DNA of 64,000 nucleotides from JAJRRS01 sp965230275 (GCA_965230275.1 CBDDKO010000001.1:124001-188000); one strand, 5' to 3'; shown: positions 1 through 9,025, numbered from the stretch's first letter. Made by a program: numbers and translations. The notes: a model not told the origin generated them from the sequence alone.

Positions 1-207
1 GTGCATGCCGACAACGATCGCCGCGGCGAAACTGATAAGGGAGAAACAAGATGCGATGACACGGGCGGGGATGGTAGAGCACTCCTTTGCTCGATGATCA
101 ATCCGTTGGGCCTAATATAGCTGATCGCGCGCGTGTGTGAAGGGCAAAAACATGACCGACCTAAAAATTTTTCACGTTGACTGTCTGTCGATCAATGAGA
201 CATTTTG
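1..207. other. Left-edge non-coding or partial region
   Basis: No complete gene is visible here. On the minus strand a GGAG-like ribosome binding site (about position 83) precedes a frame that reads as a hydrophobic, signal-peptide-like stretch running off the left edge. Its only well-placed start would be the rare codon ATC, so I do not call a gene. The rest is the downstream flank of flhG. Confidence 0.3.
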
Positions 208-1119
208 TCATCCGACCAGCCACGATGCCATGCGACGGAAAAACCCCTGCGAGCGCGGCGTGGCTGCGTGGCGATCGATGCGGTGCGCCAGACGGTGAAG
301 ACACATGCTTGCCGGGCTGGCCGGGTGCTCGAGCACGAAAGGCTGACGACGACGCACCGCGTGCGGCACGCGCGTATCGCTTAACACATGGCCCGCGTAC
401 ACAGGCGACTGACGAAGGAACCGCCGACACACCCCCGCGACGCGCACGTGTACGTCGCGCGCTTCGCGCTCGTCGCGAACCTGGTTCACCAATAACCGGA
501 CATCCAGGTCGTCGGCCTGACGGCAGGCGGTCTTGATCACCGCGTAGGCGTCGGTGATCGCCGTCGGCTCGGGGGTGGTGACCACCAGCACCTGGTCCAC
601 TGCGACCAGGAATCCCAAGACGTTAGGGCCCACGCCCGCGCCGGTATCGATCAGGATCAGGTCGGCGTCGTGCTCCAGATCGTGCATCTGATCCATCAGC
701 CGGGCGCGCTCAAACTCGCCCAACGCCGCCATCTGCGACAGCCCCGAGGCCCCGGCGATCAGCCTGAATCCGCCCGGCGCTTCGACCATCGCCTCCTGCA
801 GTGAACATTGTCCAGCGACGACATGCGAGAGGTTCCGCGGGGCATTGAGGTTGCAGATCACGTCGGCGTTGGCCGTGCCCAGGTCGGCGTCCATGAGGAT
901 CACACGCCGGCCCATCTGCGCCAGCTGGACCGCTAAATTTACACTTACACTGGTCTTGCCCACGCCGCCCTTGCCGCTGGTCACAGCCAGCGTCGTGGCG
1001 CGCAGGGCCGACGGCTGATGCACCTGGATCGGCGCAACATTCTCACGTGACCGGTCCTCGGCGACCAGTTCTCTCAGGGCTTCGGCTTGGTCAGCGATCA
1101 CTTCTCCCTCCTGACTCAC
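208..1119 (-). CDS. flhG: Flagellar number regulator, MinD-like ATPase FlhG (FleN/YlxH)
   Basis: ParA/MinD-family P-loop ATPase of 303 residues. The deviant Walker A motif GKGGVGKT is at residues 49-56, followed by the MDADLG switch segment and an LILIDTGAG Walker B-like stretch. The N-terminus holds DQAEALR at residues 10-16, which matches the DQAxxLR activation helix by which FlhG stimulates the GTPase activity of FlhF. FlhF and FlhG together control where and how many flagella form at the inner membrane. The gene is last in the flagellar cluster and overlaps the end of flhF by 29 bp, which implies translational coupling. The FlhF partner directly upstream and the DQA motif make this FlhG rather than a cell-division MinD. 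Confidence 0.93.
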   Translation of the reverse strand: MSQEGEVIADQAEALRELVAEDRSRENVAPIQVHQPSALRATTLAVTSGKGGVGKTSVSVNLAVQLAQMGRRVILMDADLGTANADVICNLNAPRNLSHVVAGQCSLQEAMVEAPGGFRLIAGASGLSQMAALGEFERARLMDQMHDLEHDADLILIDTGAGVGPNVLGFLVAVDQVLVVTTPEPTAITDAYAVIKTACRQADDLDVRLLVNQVRDEREARDVHVRVAGVCRRFLRQSPVYAGHVLSDTRVPHAVRRRQPFVLEHPASPASMCLHRLAHRIDRHAATPRSQGFFRRMASWLVG

Positions 1120-2461
1120 AACCCAGCACCAGCTCCGCCAATCGGTTCGGGCACCCCGGCTCGATCTGATGTGGCACTTCCTGCCCGGTCGTTACGTAAC
1201 TGAGACGTTTATCCGCCTTGCCTAACACGTTCAATATCACACCAAAGGTAACCGCTTCATCCAGTTTCGTAAAGATGATCCGGTCCGTATGGACACAGCT
1301 GAACCGTTCGACGGTCTCCATCAGCACCTGCTGGGAGCAGGTCGAGGAAAGCACCAGGTGCGTCTCCTGCGGCTTGGCGATCGCCAGGAACTCGGACAAT
1401 TGGCTCAGTCGATCGCCGTCCCGCTGGCTCCGGCCGGCGGTGTCGATCAATACCACGTCGTACGAGGCGCAGCGGTCCAGCGTCTTCTGCATCTCCTCGG
1501 GCTTAAGCACGACGTGAACCGGCACACCGATGATCCCCGCGTAGGTGCGGAGCTGATCGACCGCGGCGATGCGGTAGGTGTCCAGCGTGATCAGCGCGAC
1601 GTTCTTCTTCTGTTTGATCTTGAACGTGGCGGCGAGCTTGGCGATGGTCGTCGTCTTGCCCACACCGGTCGGCCCGACCAGCGCGATCGTCCGCGGACGA
1701 CCATCGCCGACAGACAAGTCTTGGCTACCCTCGGCTGGGGCATCGATAACGGCATCCGGATCGGTCGGCATGTACTCGGTGAGGAGCTTACGCACCGCAT
1801 CCTGACAGGTCCGCTCACATTGCAACTGCTCGTCGGTCAATGCCGCGCGCACCTTGCAGACAACTTCTTCCGCCAATTCACACGCCACCTCCTGTTGAAG
1901 CAGCGCCGCGTATTGCTGGCTCAGGCCCTTGGGCATCATGCTCGCCGCGGCACCCGCTTGCTGCTGATGCATCATCCGCGACACCATCTGCTTGACCGCG
2001 TCCATCTCTTTGGCGAGCCGGCCGCTGTCGCGTTCAAGCGGCGCCGTCACCACGGCGGGAGAAGCCGACATCGTGACAGGCGGATCGAGCGTGGCGGTGG
2101 CGGAAGACGAACCGAGGGCCGGAGCCGGTTGCGTCTGTTCGATTTCAGCGCGGGCGGCGGCATAGGTACGGCGGATCAGATCGCCTGCGGTCGCGTGCTG
2201 CTTCGGGTCGGCCGGCGCGATGGCTGGACGCCGCTTGGGCAGTGCGGCCTGACGCTGTGTGGTTGCCGTGCGACGACGCGCCTGTGCCACCTCCGAGCCC
2301 TTGCCGGCGGTCACTTCGACCACGCTGCGTGCGCCCAGCCCCATAACCCCGCCACGCTTGTAGCTGCGTGTATGCAATACGACGGCGTCGGAACCAAGAT
2401 CACGCTTGATCAGCGCCAGCGCTTGTGCCATCGATCCCGCGGTGTAAGTCTTCAGATTCAA
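1091..2461 (-). CDS. flhF: Flagellar biosynthesis GTPase FlhF
   Basis: SRP-type GTPase of 456 residues. The N-terminus (MNLKTYTAGS, then DLGSDAVVLHTR) is the typical FlhF B-domain start. A variable Ala/Gln/Pro-rich linker follows, then an NG domain with Walker A GPTGVGKTT near residue 265, the LDTYRIAAVDQL box and DTAGRSQRD (G3). FlhF marks the site of flagellar assembly at the membrane and works with FlhG. It overlaps flhA upstream by 4 bp (2458-2461) and flhG downstream by 29 bp, so flhA-flhF-flhG form a tight coupled unit. Length is normal for the family. Confidence 0.95.
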   Translation of the reverse strand: MNLKTYTAGSMAQALALIKRDLGSDAVVLHTRSYKRGGVMGLGARSVVEVTAGKGSEVAQARRRTATTQRQAALPKRRPAIAPADPKQHATAGDLIRRTYAAARAEIEQTQPAPALGSSSATATLDPPVTMSASPAVVTAPLERDSGRLAKEMDAVKQMVSRMMHQQQAGAAASMMPKGLSQQYAALLQQEVACELAEEVVCKVRAALTDEQLQCERTCQDAVRKLLTEYMPTDPDAVIDAPAEGSQDLSVGDGRPRTIALVGPTGVGKTTTIAKLAATFKIKQKKNVALITLDTYRIAAVDQLRTYAGIIGVPVHVVLKPEEMQKTLDRCASYDVVLIDTAGRSQRDGDRLSQLSEFLAIAKPQETHLVLSSTCSQQVLMETVERFSCVHTDRIIFTKLDEAVTFGVILNVLGKADKRLSYVTTGQEVPHQIEPGCPNRLAELVLGCESGGRSDR

Positions 2462-4659
2462 TTAACAGCCCCTTCTAAGGTTTCTGACATCCGGTCGCCG
2501 GCCGGCTGCTGGGTCTGTACCATCCCAAGCGCCTCGACCTCGACCCCCTTACTCACCTCGTTATACCCCAGCACCGCCGCGTTCGGCAGGTGCGGCTCAA
2601 CCAACTGACGGACCGGTCCGCGTACCTGCGGCGACGCCAACACAACCGGGTGGTGTCCCATCTGAGTCAACCGGCCCAGTTCTTCGATCAATGCTGCGCT
2701 GATCCGGTTCGCGACGGCCGGGGGCATCGTCATGCTTGTGCCCTCGTTGGACCGCTCGATGTAGCCGTTGATCTGATCCTCGAGCGCCGGGTCAAGGCTA
2801 ACGCAATACAGCTTATTGATCGTCTTGCCCGGCGTCGTGCCATCGCCTTCGGGCTCAGACACCGTATAGAGATTACAAATCGTTCGGCTCAGGGAATTAC
2901 GCACATACTCGGTCAGCACATCCAGGTCACGCGTGCGCGTCGCCCAGTCACCAAGCGTTTCAACGATGACCTCAAGATCGCGCACGGGCACGCGCTCGGC
3001 CAGCAGGTTCTGCAGCACGCGCTGAAGTTCACCGGGCTTAACCAGCGGCGGCTTGTCGCCCTGGGCCTGAAGCACCTCTTCGCAGAGCTTCGGCGCACGG
3101 TCCTTGAGCTGGATGATCAGGTTGTTGGTCTCTTCGCGTGTCAGCAGCTCACGCGCATGGTTGCGGACGACCTCGGTGATGTGCGTCGCCAACACATCGG
3201 TCGCACCGACGACGGTGTAGTTCAGCGCCTCGGCCCGCTCCTTCTGCCCCGGGCTGATCCATACCGCTTCCAAACCGAACGCCGGCTCGACGGTCTTGAC
3301 GCCCTGCAGCGGCTCACTCGCCAGCCCGCTATCCATCGCCAGGAACTGACCCGGATGCACCGTCCCCTCGGCCATCACGTTGCCACGGATCTTGATCTGG
3401 TAGTCGTTGGGCTGAAGCTGCATATTGTCACGGATACGCACCGGCGGCATGACCAGCCCCATCTCGCTGGCGAGTTGTCGTCGGATCATCGTAATACGAT
3501 TCAGTAGGTCACCGCCCTGTGACTGATCCACTAGCCGCACCAGGCCGTAGCCGACTTCCAGTTCAAGCGTGTCAACCTTCATGACCTCCTCGACCGGTGC
3601 ATCTTCCGGGCGCGGGGCCGCGGCGGCCTGCTCTGCCTCGACCTGAGCGGTCTGATAGGCGGTGCGCTGGGTGACGAAGACGAACCCGCCCAGACCGAGC
3701 CCAAGCAACAGCATCGGCGCGGTGGGCAGCGGGGTGAGTAAACCCATGAGGACGAGGAACCCGCCGGTGATACCAAGCGCCGCCGCGCGACTGGTCAGCT
3801 GGCCGGTCAGCTCCGTGCCCAGGTCCTGCCGGCTGCTGGAGCGTGTCACGATCAGGCCGGCGGCGATCGAGATAACAAACGCGGGCAGTTGCGAAACCAG
3901 CCCGTCGCCAACGGTCAGGCGGGTGAACACGTCGACCGACTCGGCCATCGTCCAGCCGTTCATGAACACACCGATCGCGAACCCGCCAAGGATATTGACG
4001 ACCGTGATGATGATGCCGGCGATCGCGTCGCCTCGCACGAACTTGGCGGCACCGTCCATCGCGCCGTAGAAGTCGGCTTCCTGAGCGATGGCTTCACGGC
4101 GTTCTCGTGCCGTGTTCTCATCGATCAGGCCGGCGTTGAGGTCGGCGTCGATCGCCATCTGCTTGCCGGGCATACCGTCCAACGTAAACCGGGCAGCGAC
4201 TTCCGAGATGCGTGTCGCGCCCTTGGTGATGACGACGAACTGGATGATGATCAGGATGCTGAACATCACCACGCCGACCACGACCGATGAGCCGGTCACG
4301 AACTCGGAGAACGCCTGGATCACCTTCCCCGCCGCGGCGGTGGCCTGGGTCGGCGAGGCGGCGTCGGCCGAGAGGATCATCTTGGTCGTTGCGATGTTCA
4401 GGACCAGCCGGAACAGCGTCGTGCCGAGCAGCAGCGAGGGGAACACGGAAAAGTCCAGCGGGCTTTCGACGAAGATCGTCGTCAGCAGGATCACCGCCGC
4501 CAGCGCGATGTTCATGGTGATCATCAGGTCCATGAGCATCGGCGGCATCGGCACGACCACCATCGACAACATCCCGATAAACGCGATCGGCACAAGCAGC
4601 GGCCGGTACGCGCTGAGGCGTTGCATCCAGGGGGGCGAGTTGGTTAAGCCTTTAGCCAT
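2458..4659 (-). CDS. flhA: Flagellar export gate protein FlhA
   Basis: FHIPEP-family export gate subunit. The N-terminal half (about residues 15-330) carries the hydrophobic segments and the conserved KFVRGDAIAG stretch; the C-terminal half is the soluble cytosolic domain that docks chaperone-substrate complexes. I place the start at the ATG at 4659 (MAKGLTNS, 733 residues). A longer reading from TTG at 4674 exists, but those codons lie inside the terminal inverted repeat of the GxxExxY cassette. No good Shine-Dalgarno sequence precedes the ATG now; the cassette separates flhA from the 3' end of flhB, to which it was probably once coupled. It overlaps flhF by 4 bp. Confidence 0.95.
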   Translation of the reverse strand: MAKGLTNSPPWMQRLSAYRPLLVPIAFIGMLSMVVVPMPPMLMDLMITMNIALAAVILLTTIFVESPLDFSVFPSLLLGTTLFRLVLNIATTKMILSADAASPTQATAAAGKVIQAFSEFVTGSSVVVGVVMFSILIIIQFVVITKGATRISEVAARFTLDGMPGKQMAIDADLNAGLIDENTARERREAIAQEADFYGAMDGAAKFVRGDAIAGIIITVVNILGGFAIGVFMNGWTMAESVDVFTRLTVGDGLVSQLPAFVISIAAGLIVTRSSSRQDLGTELTGQLTSRAAALGITGGFLVLMGLLTPLPTAPMLLLGLGLGGFVFVTQRTAYQTAQVEAEQAAAAPRPEDAPVEEVMKVDTLELEVGYGLVRLVDQSQGGDLLNRITMIRRQLASEMGLVMPPVRIRDNMQLQPNDYQIKIRGNVMAEGTVHPGQFLAMDSGLASEPLQGVKTVEPAFGLEAVWISPGQKERAEALNYTVVGATDVLATHITEVVRNHARELLTREETNNLIIQLKDRAPKLCEEVLQAQGDKPPLVKPGELQRVLQNLLAERVPVRDLEVIVETLGDWATRTRDLDVLTEYVRNSLSRTICNLYTVSEPEGDGTTPGKTINKLYCVSLDPALEDQINGYIERSNEGTSMTMPPAVANRISAALIEELGRLTQMGHHPVVLASPQVRGPVRQLVEPHLPNAAVLGYNEVSKGVEVEALGMVQTQQPAGDRMSETLEGAVN

Positions 4660-4663
4660 GTTA

Positions 4664-4697
4664 ATTAGCCGCAAATGAACGCAAATAAACGCGAATA
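4664..4697 (+). repeat. Left terminal inverted repeat of GxxExxY cassette
   Basis: 34 bp arm starting ATTAGCCGCAAATGAACGC. It pairs with 5066-5099 at 31 of 34 positions. Inside it, AAATGAACGC and AAATAAACGC form a short tandem near-repeat. Confidence 0.85.
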
Positions 4698-4701
4698 GGG
4701 C

Positions 4702-5088
4702 CTAGTGATCGAGTACGATCCGCTTAAACTCCACTTTGGGTTTCTGGAAGTTAAAAAGGAGACACAAGCTGAGGCCCGTGCCTTTCAGGTAGTTAAGACA
4801 CTGTGCAAGATGCTCCTGAGCAAAAGCATCCACACACTTAAGCTCCACAAGCAACAATTCTTCGACCAGCATATCTGGCACATAATCACCAACGACAACA
4901 TCCTTATACCGTATCTGAAACGGTAGTTGCTGAGTCACACTCAGACCTCTTAAACGCAATTCATGGACAAGCGCGTTCTCGTACACTTTCTCAAGATAGC
5001 CCGCACCAAGCTCATTACTGACATCAAAAGCAGCACCAATACATTGGCGTGCGAGTTCCTCAATATATTCGCGTGCATTCGCGTTCAT
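4702..5088 (-). CDS. GxxExxY protein (PD-(D/E)XK nuclease-like)
   Basis: Small protein of 128 residues with the family signature GAGYLEKVYENAL (GxxExxY) near residue 28. A PD-(D/E)XK-like core follows, with PDMLV, about ten residues, then VELK. GxxExxY proteins are a widespread family often present in many copies in Planctomycetes and Verrucomicrobia; the biochemical function is not established. Its start codon and the codons for MNANAREY lie in the right terminal inverted repeat, and the stop (4702-4704) lies just inside the left repeat. It has no flagellar role in any system I know, and probably rides in the operon as a passenger cassette. Confidence 0.85.
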   Translation of the reverse strand: MNANAREYIEELARQCIGAAFDVSNELGAGYLEKVYENALVHELRLRGLSVTQQLPFQIRYKDVVVGDYVPDMLVEELLLVELKCVDAFAQEHLAQCLNYLKGTGLSLCLLFNFQKPKVEFKRIVLDH

Positions 5089-5099
5089 TTGCGGCTAAT
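5066..5099 (-). repeat. Right terminal inverted repeat of GxxExxY cassette
   Basis: 34 bp arm, inverted relative to 4664-4697. It contains the ATG (5086-5088) and first codons of the GxxExxY gene, so the repeat is partly coding. Confidence 0.85.
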
Positions 5100-5101
5100 A
5101 C

Positions 5102-6172
5102 CTATGCTGTCTTCTTTCCACTGAGCCGGTAGACGTATGCCAGGATTTCCGCCACCGCGGCGTAGTGTTCGGGGGGGACCTCGTCGCCGACCTCGACGCT
5201 GCGGTAGAGCGCCTGGGCCAGCGGTTTGCGTTCGACCAGGGGGATGCCGTGCGCGACCGCGATCTGCCGGATGCGCATCGCCATGAAGTCGGCACCCTTG
5301 GCGACCACCTTCGGGGCGCGCATCTCATCGGAGTCGTACTGCAGCGCGATCGAAAAGTGCGTCGGGTTGGTGACGATGACGTCGGCGTTGGGCACGGCCT
5401 GGGCGATCCGCTGCATCGCCAGCTGCCTGGCGACGCGGGTGCGCCGCTGCTTGACCATCGGGTCGCCCTCCATCCGCTTCATTTCTTCCTTGACGTCCTG
5501 CTTGCTCATCTTCAGGTCCTGCTCGTGCTGCCAGCGTTGGAACGCGTAGTCCATGATGGCCATGATCAGCAGCAGCAGCGCCAGCTTCAGCGCCAGGCTG
5601 TACACGATCGTGCCGGCCGCGGCGAAGGCCTGCAGCGCCTGCATTTCAGCGATGTGCAGGATCCTGGGCATGTCGGAATAGACGAACCAGCCGGCGACCA
5701 GCGCGATCACGATCACCTTCAACACGCTCATCAACAGACGCATCCCCGCACGCATACTGAAGAGATTCGCGACGCCCTTGATCGGGTTGAGCTTGCCGAA
5801 GTTCGGCTGGAGCGGCTTGAGTGTCAGCAGGAACCCGACCTGCCCCAACGAAGCGAGCAACCCGATCGCGGCGATCGCCAACACGATCGGCCCCAGCGCG
5901 ACGGCAAACATGTACACGCTGTAATACACCGTCTCGCCAAGCCCCTCGGTGCGCGTCGGATTGGCCAGGTGCTCACTGTTGAGCAGCACACGGGTGGTGT
6001 GCCCGAGGACCATGATCATGCGCGTGCCCAAGATGTTCAGCGCGACGATAGCGGCGAGCAGCATGACCGCGGCGGTCAGGTCGGTGCTGCGGGCGACGTT
6101 GCCGTCGGCGCGTGCTTCCTGCTTTCGGCGTGGCGTTGGGGCCTCGGTTTTTTCGAAGTTATTCTCAGCCAT
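5102..6172 (-). CDS. flhB: Flagellar export switch protein FlhB
   Basis: Export-gate protein of 356 residues. The N-terminus NNFEKTEAPTPRRKQEAR is typical, with four hydrophobic segments in residues 30-210. The cytoplasmic domain carries the autocleavage motif NPTH at residues 269-272 within VIVTNPTHFSIAL. Self-cleavage there lets FlhB switch secretion from rod/hook to filament substrates once FliK signals hook completion. The gene follows fliR by 10 bp. The cassette with the GxxExxY gene begins 2 bp after its stop codon. Confidence 0.96.
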   Translation of the reverse strand: MAENNFEKTEAPTPRRKQEARADGNVARSTDLTAAVMLLAAIVALNILGTRMIMVLGHTTRVLLNSEHLANPTRTEGLGETVYYSVYMFAVALGPIVLAIAAIGLLASLGQVGFLLTLKPLQPNFGKLNPIKGVANLFSMRAGMRLLMSVLKVIVIALVAGWFVYSDMPRILHIAEMQALQAFAAAGTIVYSLALKLALLLLIMAIMDYAFQRWQHEQDLKMSKQDVKEEMKRMEGDPMVKQRRTRVARQLAMQRIAQAVPNADVIVTNPTHFSIALQYDSDEMRAPKVVAKGADFMAMRIRQIAVAHGIPLVERKPLAQALYRSVEVGDEVPPEHYAAVAEILAYVYRLSGKKTA

Positions 6173-6182
6173 ACTTCGTTAC

Positions 6183-6989
6183 TTACACACCAAAGAAAAA
6201 CGCGATGTCTTCGAGCATCAGCAGCAGCTCATCGACGTAAACCCATGCGCCGATGGCGATGAACGCGATCAGCAGGGTCGTGCCATTGAGGATGCGGATC
6301 GTGAAGCCAACGCTCATGATGTTCAGCTGGGGCACGGTGCGTGCGATAAAGCCCAGCGCGACGGTCTGGAGGAAGATCAGGCACAGCAGCGGCGCCGCGA
6401 TGCGGAACGCCATCTGGAAGATGACGGTGAGCATGCCCTTGATCAGTTCGATGAGCCCGGCGAAGTTGGCGAACCCGCCGATGGGGACGCTGTCGAAGCT
6501 GCCGACCAGGACCATCAGCAGGACCCGGTGCCCGCCTAGGATGGCGAAGATCGCCAGCGCCAGCATGAATAACGTATTGGCGATCACGCCTGACGACTCG
6601 CCGGACTCGGGATTGACCAGGTCGGCGAAGCCCAGGCCGATCTGCTTGTCGATCACGTCGCCGCCGAGCTGCATCCCGATCATGGGCAGGCTGGCGCAGT
6701 AACCGATGATCAGCCCGACAATCAACTCGAGGAACACGATCGGGAGCAGCGCCCAGAGGTTGATATCCCGATCGATCAGCGGCGCAAGCATCGCCGCCGA
6801 ATCGCGTCCGGGGTTCAGGAGCATCGGGTAGACACAGAAGGTCAGCGTCAGGACGAGCATGATCTTGACGGTTCGCGGGATCGTGGTGCTGCCGAAGATA
6901 GGCGCGAGGATGAAGATGCCGGACAGCCGGAACATGACCATCAGCCATGCGGGGACGTGATCCAAAAGTGGTCCGAAGTCACCGATCAA
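6183..6989 (-). CDS. fliR: Flagellar export gate protein FliR
   Basis: Integral membrane protein of 268 residues, almost all hydrophobic, with the family's opening pattern (RLSGIFILAPIFGSTTIPRTVKI) and GLIIGYCASLPMIGMQLGG in the middle. FliR forms the core of the export pore with FliP and FliQ at the centre of the basal body. It lies in the conserved order fliP-fliQ-fliR-flhB, with 75 bp to fliQ and 10 bp to flhB. Confidence 0.95.
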   Translation of the reverse strand: MIGDFGPLLDHVPAWLMVMFRLSGIFILAPIFGSTTIPRTVKIMLVLTLTFCVYPMLLNPGRDSAAMLAPLIDRDINLWALLPIVFLELIVGLIIGYCASLPMIGMQLGGDVIDKQIGLGFADLVNPESGESSGVIANTLFMLALAIFAILGGHRVLLMVLVGSFDSVPIGGFANFAGLIELIKGMLTVIFQMAFRIAAPLLCLIFLQTVALGFIARTVPQLNIMSVGFTIRILNGTTLLIAFIAIGAWVYVDELLLMLEDIAFFFGV

Positions 6990-7064
6990 ATTACTGGGCC
7001 TCCCTGCCCGATCGGAATCCGCAGGCTCCGCCTGCGTGAAGTGACAACACTATAACCGTAACTG

Positions 7065-7325
7065 TTAGCTTCCGCCGAACATACGCGTCGCAAAATCCAT
7101 GATCTGATTCGTGATCCAGGGCAGCACGAAGATCGCGGCCAAACCCATGCCGACGATCTTCGGCACGAAGCTCAGCGTCTGCTCCTGCACCTGCGTCACC
7201 GCCTGCAAGAGGCTGACCAGCAGGCCGATGATTAGCGCCGCGCCCAGGATCGGCAGCGACAGCAAAAGCATCAGCGTCAGTGTCTCACGCACGACGTCGA
7301 TCGCCTGTTCCACGGTTATCGCCAT
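7065..7325 (-). CDS. fliQ: Flagellar export gate protein FliQ
   Basis: Protein of 86 residues with two membrane hairpin segments and the family pattern LPILGAALIIGLLVSLLQAVTQVQEQTLSFVPK. I use the ATG at 7325 (MAITVEQAID), which is preceded by an AAAGG ribosome-binding-like site; an upstream in-frame extension does not resemble the family. FliQ packs around the FliP/FliR ring of the export gate. Confidence 0.95.
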   Translation of the reverse strand: MAITVEQAIDVVRETLTLMLLLSLPILGAALIIGLLVSLLQAVTQVQEQTLSFVPKIVGMGLAAIFVLPWITNQIMDFATRMFGGS

Positions 7326-7379
7326 CATCAGACCTTTCACCAATTCACCCGGCGCGCAGCGGTAGCGCACCAAAACTCA

Positions 7380-8231
7380 CTACGTCGTCACGCCCGGCAC
7401 CGCAAAGCTGGAGAGCAGATTCCCCGCCACCAGCATCCAGCCGTCCACCAACACAAACAACAACAGCTTGAACGGCAGTGAAATCAACACCGGCGGCAGC
7501 ATCATCATGCCCATCGAGATCAACACGCTGGAGATCACCATATCGATAATCAAGAACGGCAGATATAACTGAAAGCCCATCAGGAACGCGACCTTCAGCT
7601 CGCTGAGGATGAACGCCGGGACCAGCGTGATCATGTCCACGTCCTTCTCCAATGTCAGCGTCTCCGGCGCACTGGTGTCGATCCCGCGGTACTCCAGGAT
7701 CATGAAGACGTCCGCCTCGTTGCCGGCGTACTGGATCTGGTCGAACATGAAAGACTTGATCGGCCCCTTCGCAAGCTCCCAGGCCTCGACTTCGCCGATC
7801 TCGTTCTCCGTCAGCGGGATAATCGCCTTCTCGTTGATCTCCGAGAACGTCGGCGCCATCACCAGCAGTGTCATGAACAGCGACAACCCGACCAGCACCT
7901 GCGACGGCGGCAGGGACTGCGTGCCCAGCGCCTGACGCAGCAGCGCGAGCACGACGATGATGCGGGTGAAGCTGGTGCACATCACCAGGATCGCCGGTGC
8001 CAGCGACAGGACGGTCAGCAACAGGACGATGGAGATCGTGACGTGGTAGTTGCCGTCGTCGTCCGAATCGGGCAGGGCTTCGCCGGCCGCGCGGACGATC
8101 GAGCCGACATTGGTTGCGTCGTATGCGTCTGATGCCTGGCCCATGGTGGGCGTTGCCGTGATAAGCAGGCACAGCGCCGCTAACAAGCCCGCGATAACGA
8201 TCACCCAGATGTGGCGCTGGTGTGCGGTCAC
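7380..8231 (-). CDS. fliP: Flagellar export gate protein FliP
   Basis: Protein of 283 residues. It has a signal-like N-terminal hydrophobic segment, then the conserved stretches MCTSFTRIIVVLALLRQALGTQ, LTLFMT-like GLSLFMTLLVMAPTF and, near the C-terminus, FLIIDMVISSVLISMGMMMLPP. FliP forms the pentameric part of the export gate core. It overlaps fliO by 4 bp (8228-8231), so the two are translationally coupled, and it precedes fliQ by 54 bp. Confidence 0.96.
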   Translation of the reverse strand: MTAHQRHIWVIVIAGLLAALCLLITATPTMGQASDAYDATNVGSIVRAAGEALPDSDDDGNYHVTISIVLLLTVLSLAPAILVMCTSFTRIIVVLALLRQALGTQSLPPSQVLVGLSLFMTLLVMAPTFSEINEKAIIPLTENEIGEVEAWELAKGPIKSFMFDQIQYAGNEADVFMILEYRGIDTSAPETLTLEKDVDMITLVPAFILSELKVAFLMGFQLYLPFLIIDMVISSVLISMGMMMLPPVLISLPFKLLLFVLVDGWMLVAGNLLSSFAVPGVTT

Positions 8232-9025
8232 GACGCCCCCCCATCCCGGCCCATCGACCGGACCCGGCTGAGCAAGCCCGAAACGCTCTCACGCACACGG
8301 CCGCCCGGTTCGGCATCCACCAGCACCTCGTCGCCCGGCCCACCGGGGTCCGCCTCGTGCTGGTCGTGGAACTTGTTCAGGAACTGGCTGAACCCCTGGC
8401 TGATGCTGGCGGGCTTGGCGGCGCTCACGGCACCGAGGATGTCCGCAACCTCCTCCGGCTGATCAATGCTGGCAAGTGTCCGCATCCCGGAAGATGAATC
8501 ACTCACCACCAACACACGCCCGCCGACGCGCAGCAGCATCACGTGGCTGCGCGGCGCGACAGTGGTCCGGCTGAGCACCTCGACCACGGGGCTGGCATAC
8601 GAAGCAACCTTCCCGCCCATGCGGGTGTAGACGTAACGTACACCCAGCGCCAGCGCGATCACGATGCCCAGCGCGGTGATCGTCTGCAGCAGCCACGCGA
8701 CCCCGCTACGGCTCTTCGGTGACGAATCATCCAGGCTCCTGCCCGGCCGAAGCAGCGGCGTACGCACACTCGACACATCGGTATCGTCTTGAAGGATGGG
8801 CGTACCCTCGGCCTTGTCAAGGCCGGTCGATTCTGATTGTGAGGGTGTAGCCGATTCAGAACCGTTGGGGAGATCAATGTTGTCCTGCTGCTCGGCGAGG
8901 TGCTGGGCCAGACGTGTCATGCGGCCGTCGGAATCAACCTGCGCTTCGTCAGCAGAAGCGTGCTGCAAGGGCGCGCAGCACAGCAGCATACACACGACAT
9001 ATAGATAGGCTGCTGACCTGTTCAC
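8228..9025 (-). CDS. fliO: FliO-like flagellar biosynthesis protein
   Basis: Protein of 265 residues. A signal-like hydrophobic N-terminus is followed by a polar Ser/Asp/Glu-rich segment, then one membrane segment (about residues 112-132, LLQTITALGIVIALALGVRYVY). The small cytoplasmic domain contains VEVLSRTTVAPRSHVMLLRVGGRVLVV, the FliO/MopB-type beta pattern. FliO is a poorly conserved assembly factor for the FliP ring. The assignment rests on that pattern and on the 4 bp overlap with fliP. It is longer than most FliO proteins because of the polar N-terminal region. Confidence 0.85.
   Translation of the reverse strand: MNRSAAYLYVVCMLLCCAPLQHASADEAQVDSDGRMTRLAQHLAEQQDNIDLPNGSESATPSQSESTGLDKAEGTPILQDDTDVSSVRTPLLRPGRSLDDSSPKSRSGVAWLLQTITALGIVIALALGVRYVYTRMGGKVASYASPVVEVLSRTTVAPRSHVMLLRVGGRVLVVSDSSSGMRTLASIDQPEEVADILGAVSAAKPASISQGFSQFLNKFHDQHEADPGGPGDEVLVDAEPGGRVRESVSGLLSRVRSMGRDGGAS

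Larger units (their letters stand above)
4664..5099. mobile_element. 436 bp TIR-bounded GxxExxY cassette inserted between flhB and flhA
   Basis: The segment is bounded by imperfect 34 bp terminal inverted repeats at 4664-4697 and 5066-5099 (31 of 34 identical; the outer 19 bases are perfect and begin ATTAGCCGC). It holds a single gene in operon orientation. The right edge lies 2 bp after the flhB stop codon and the left edge 4 bp before the flhA ATG, so neither neighbour is damaged. No clear target-site duplication is visible. The start codon and first codons of the internal gene are encoded by the right repeat itself. Calling it mobile is an inference from the repeats and the clean insertion. 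Confidence 0.75.

Noticed and set aside
1..90. Secreted protein gene running off the left edge with an ATC start
   Set aside because: Only about 24 codons visible and the start codon would be exceptional.
1289..2608. Long open frame on the plus strand opposite flhF
   Set aside because: Antisense shadow of flhF; composition rich in Arg, His and Gly with no family features.
4672..4674. TTG as the flhA start codon
   Set aside because: The added codons come from the cassette's terminal repeat; the ATG at 4659 fits the family start.
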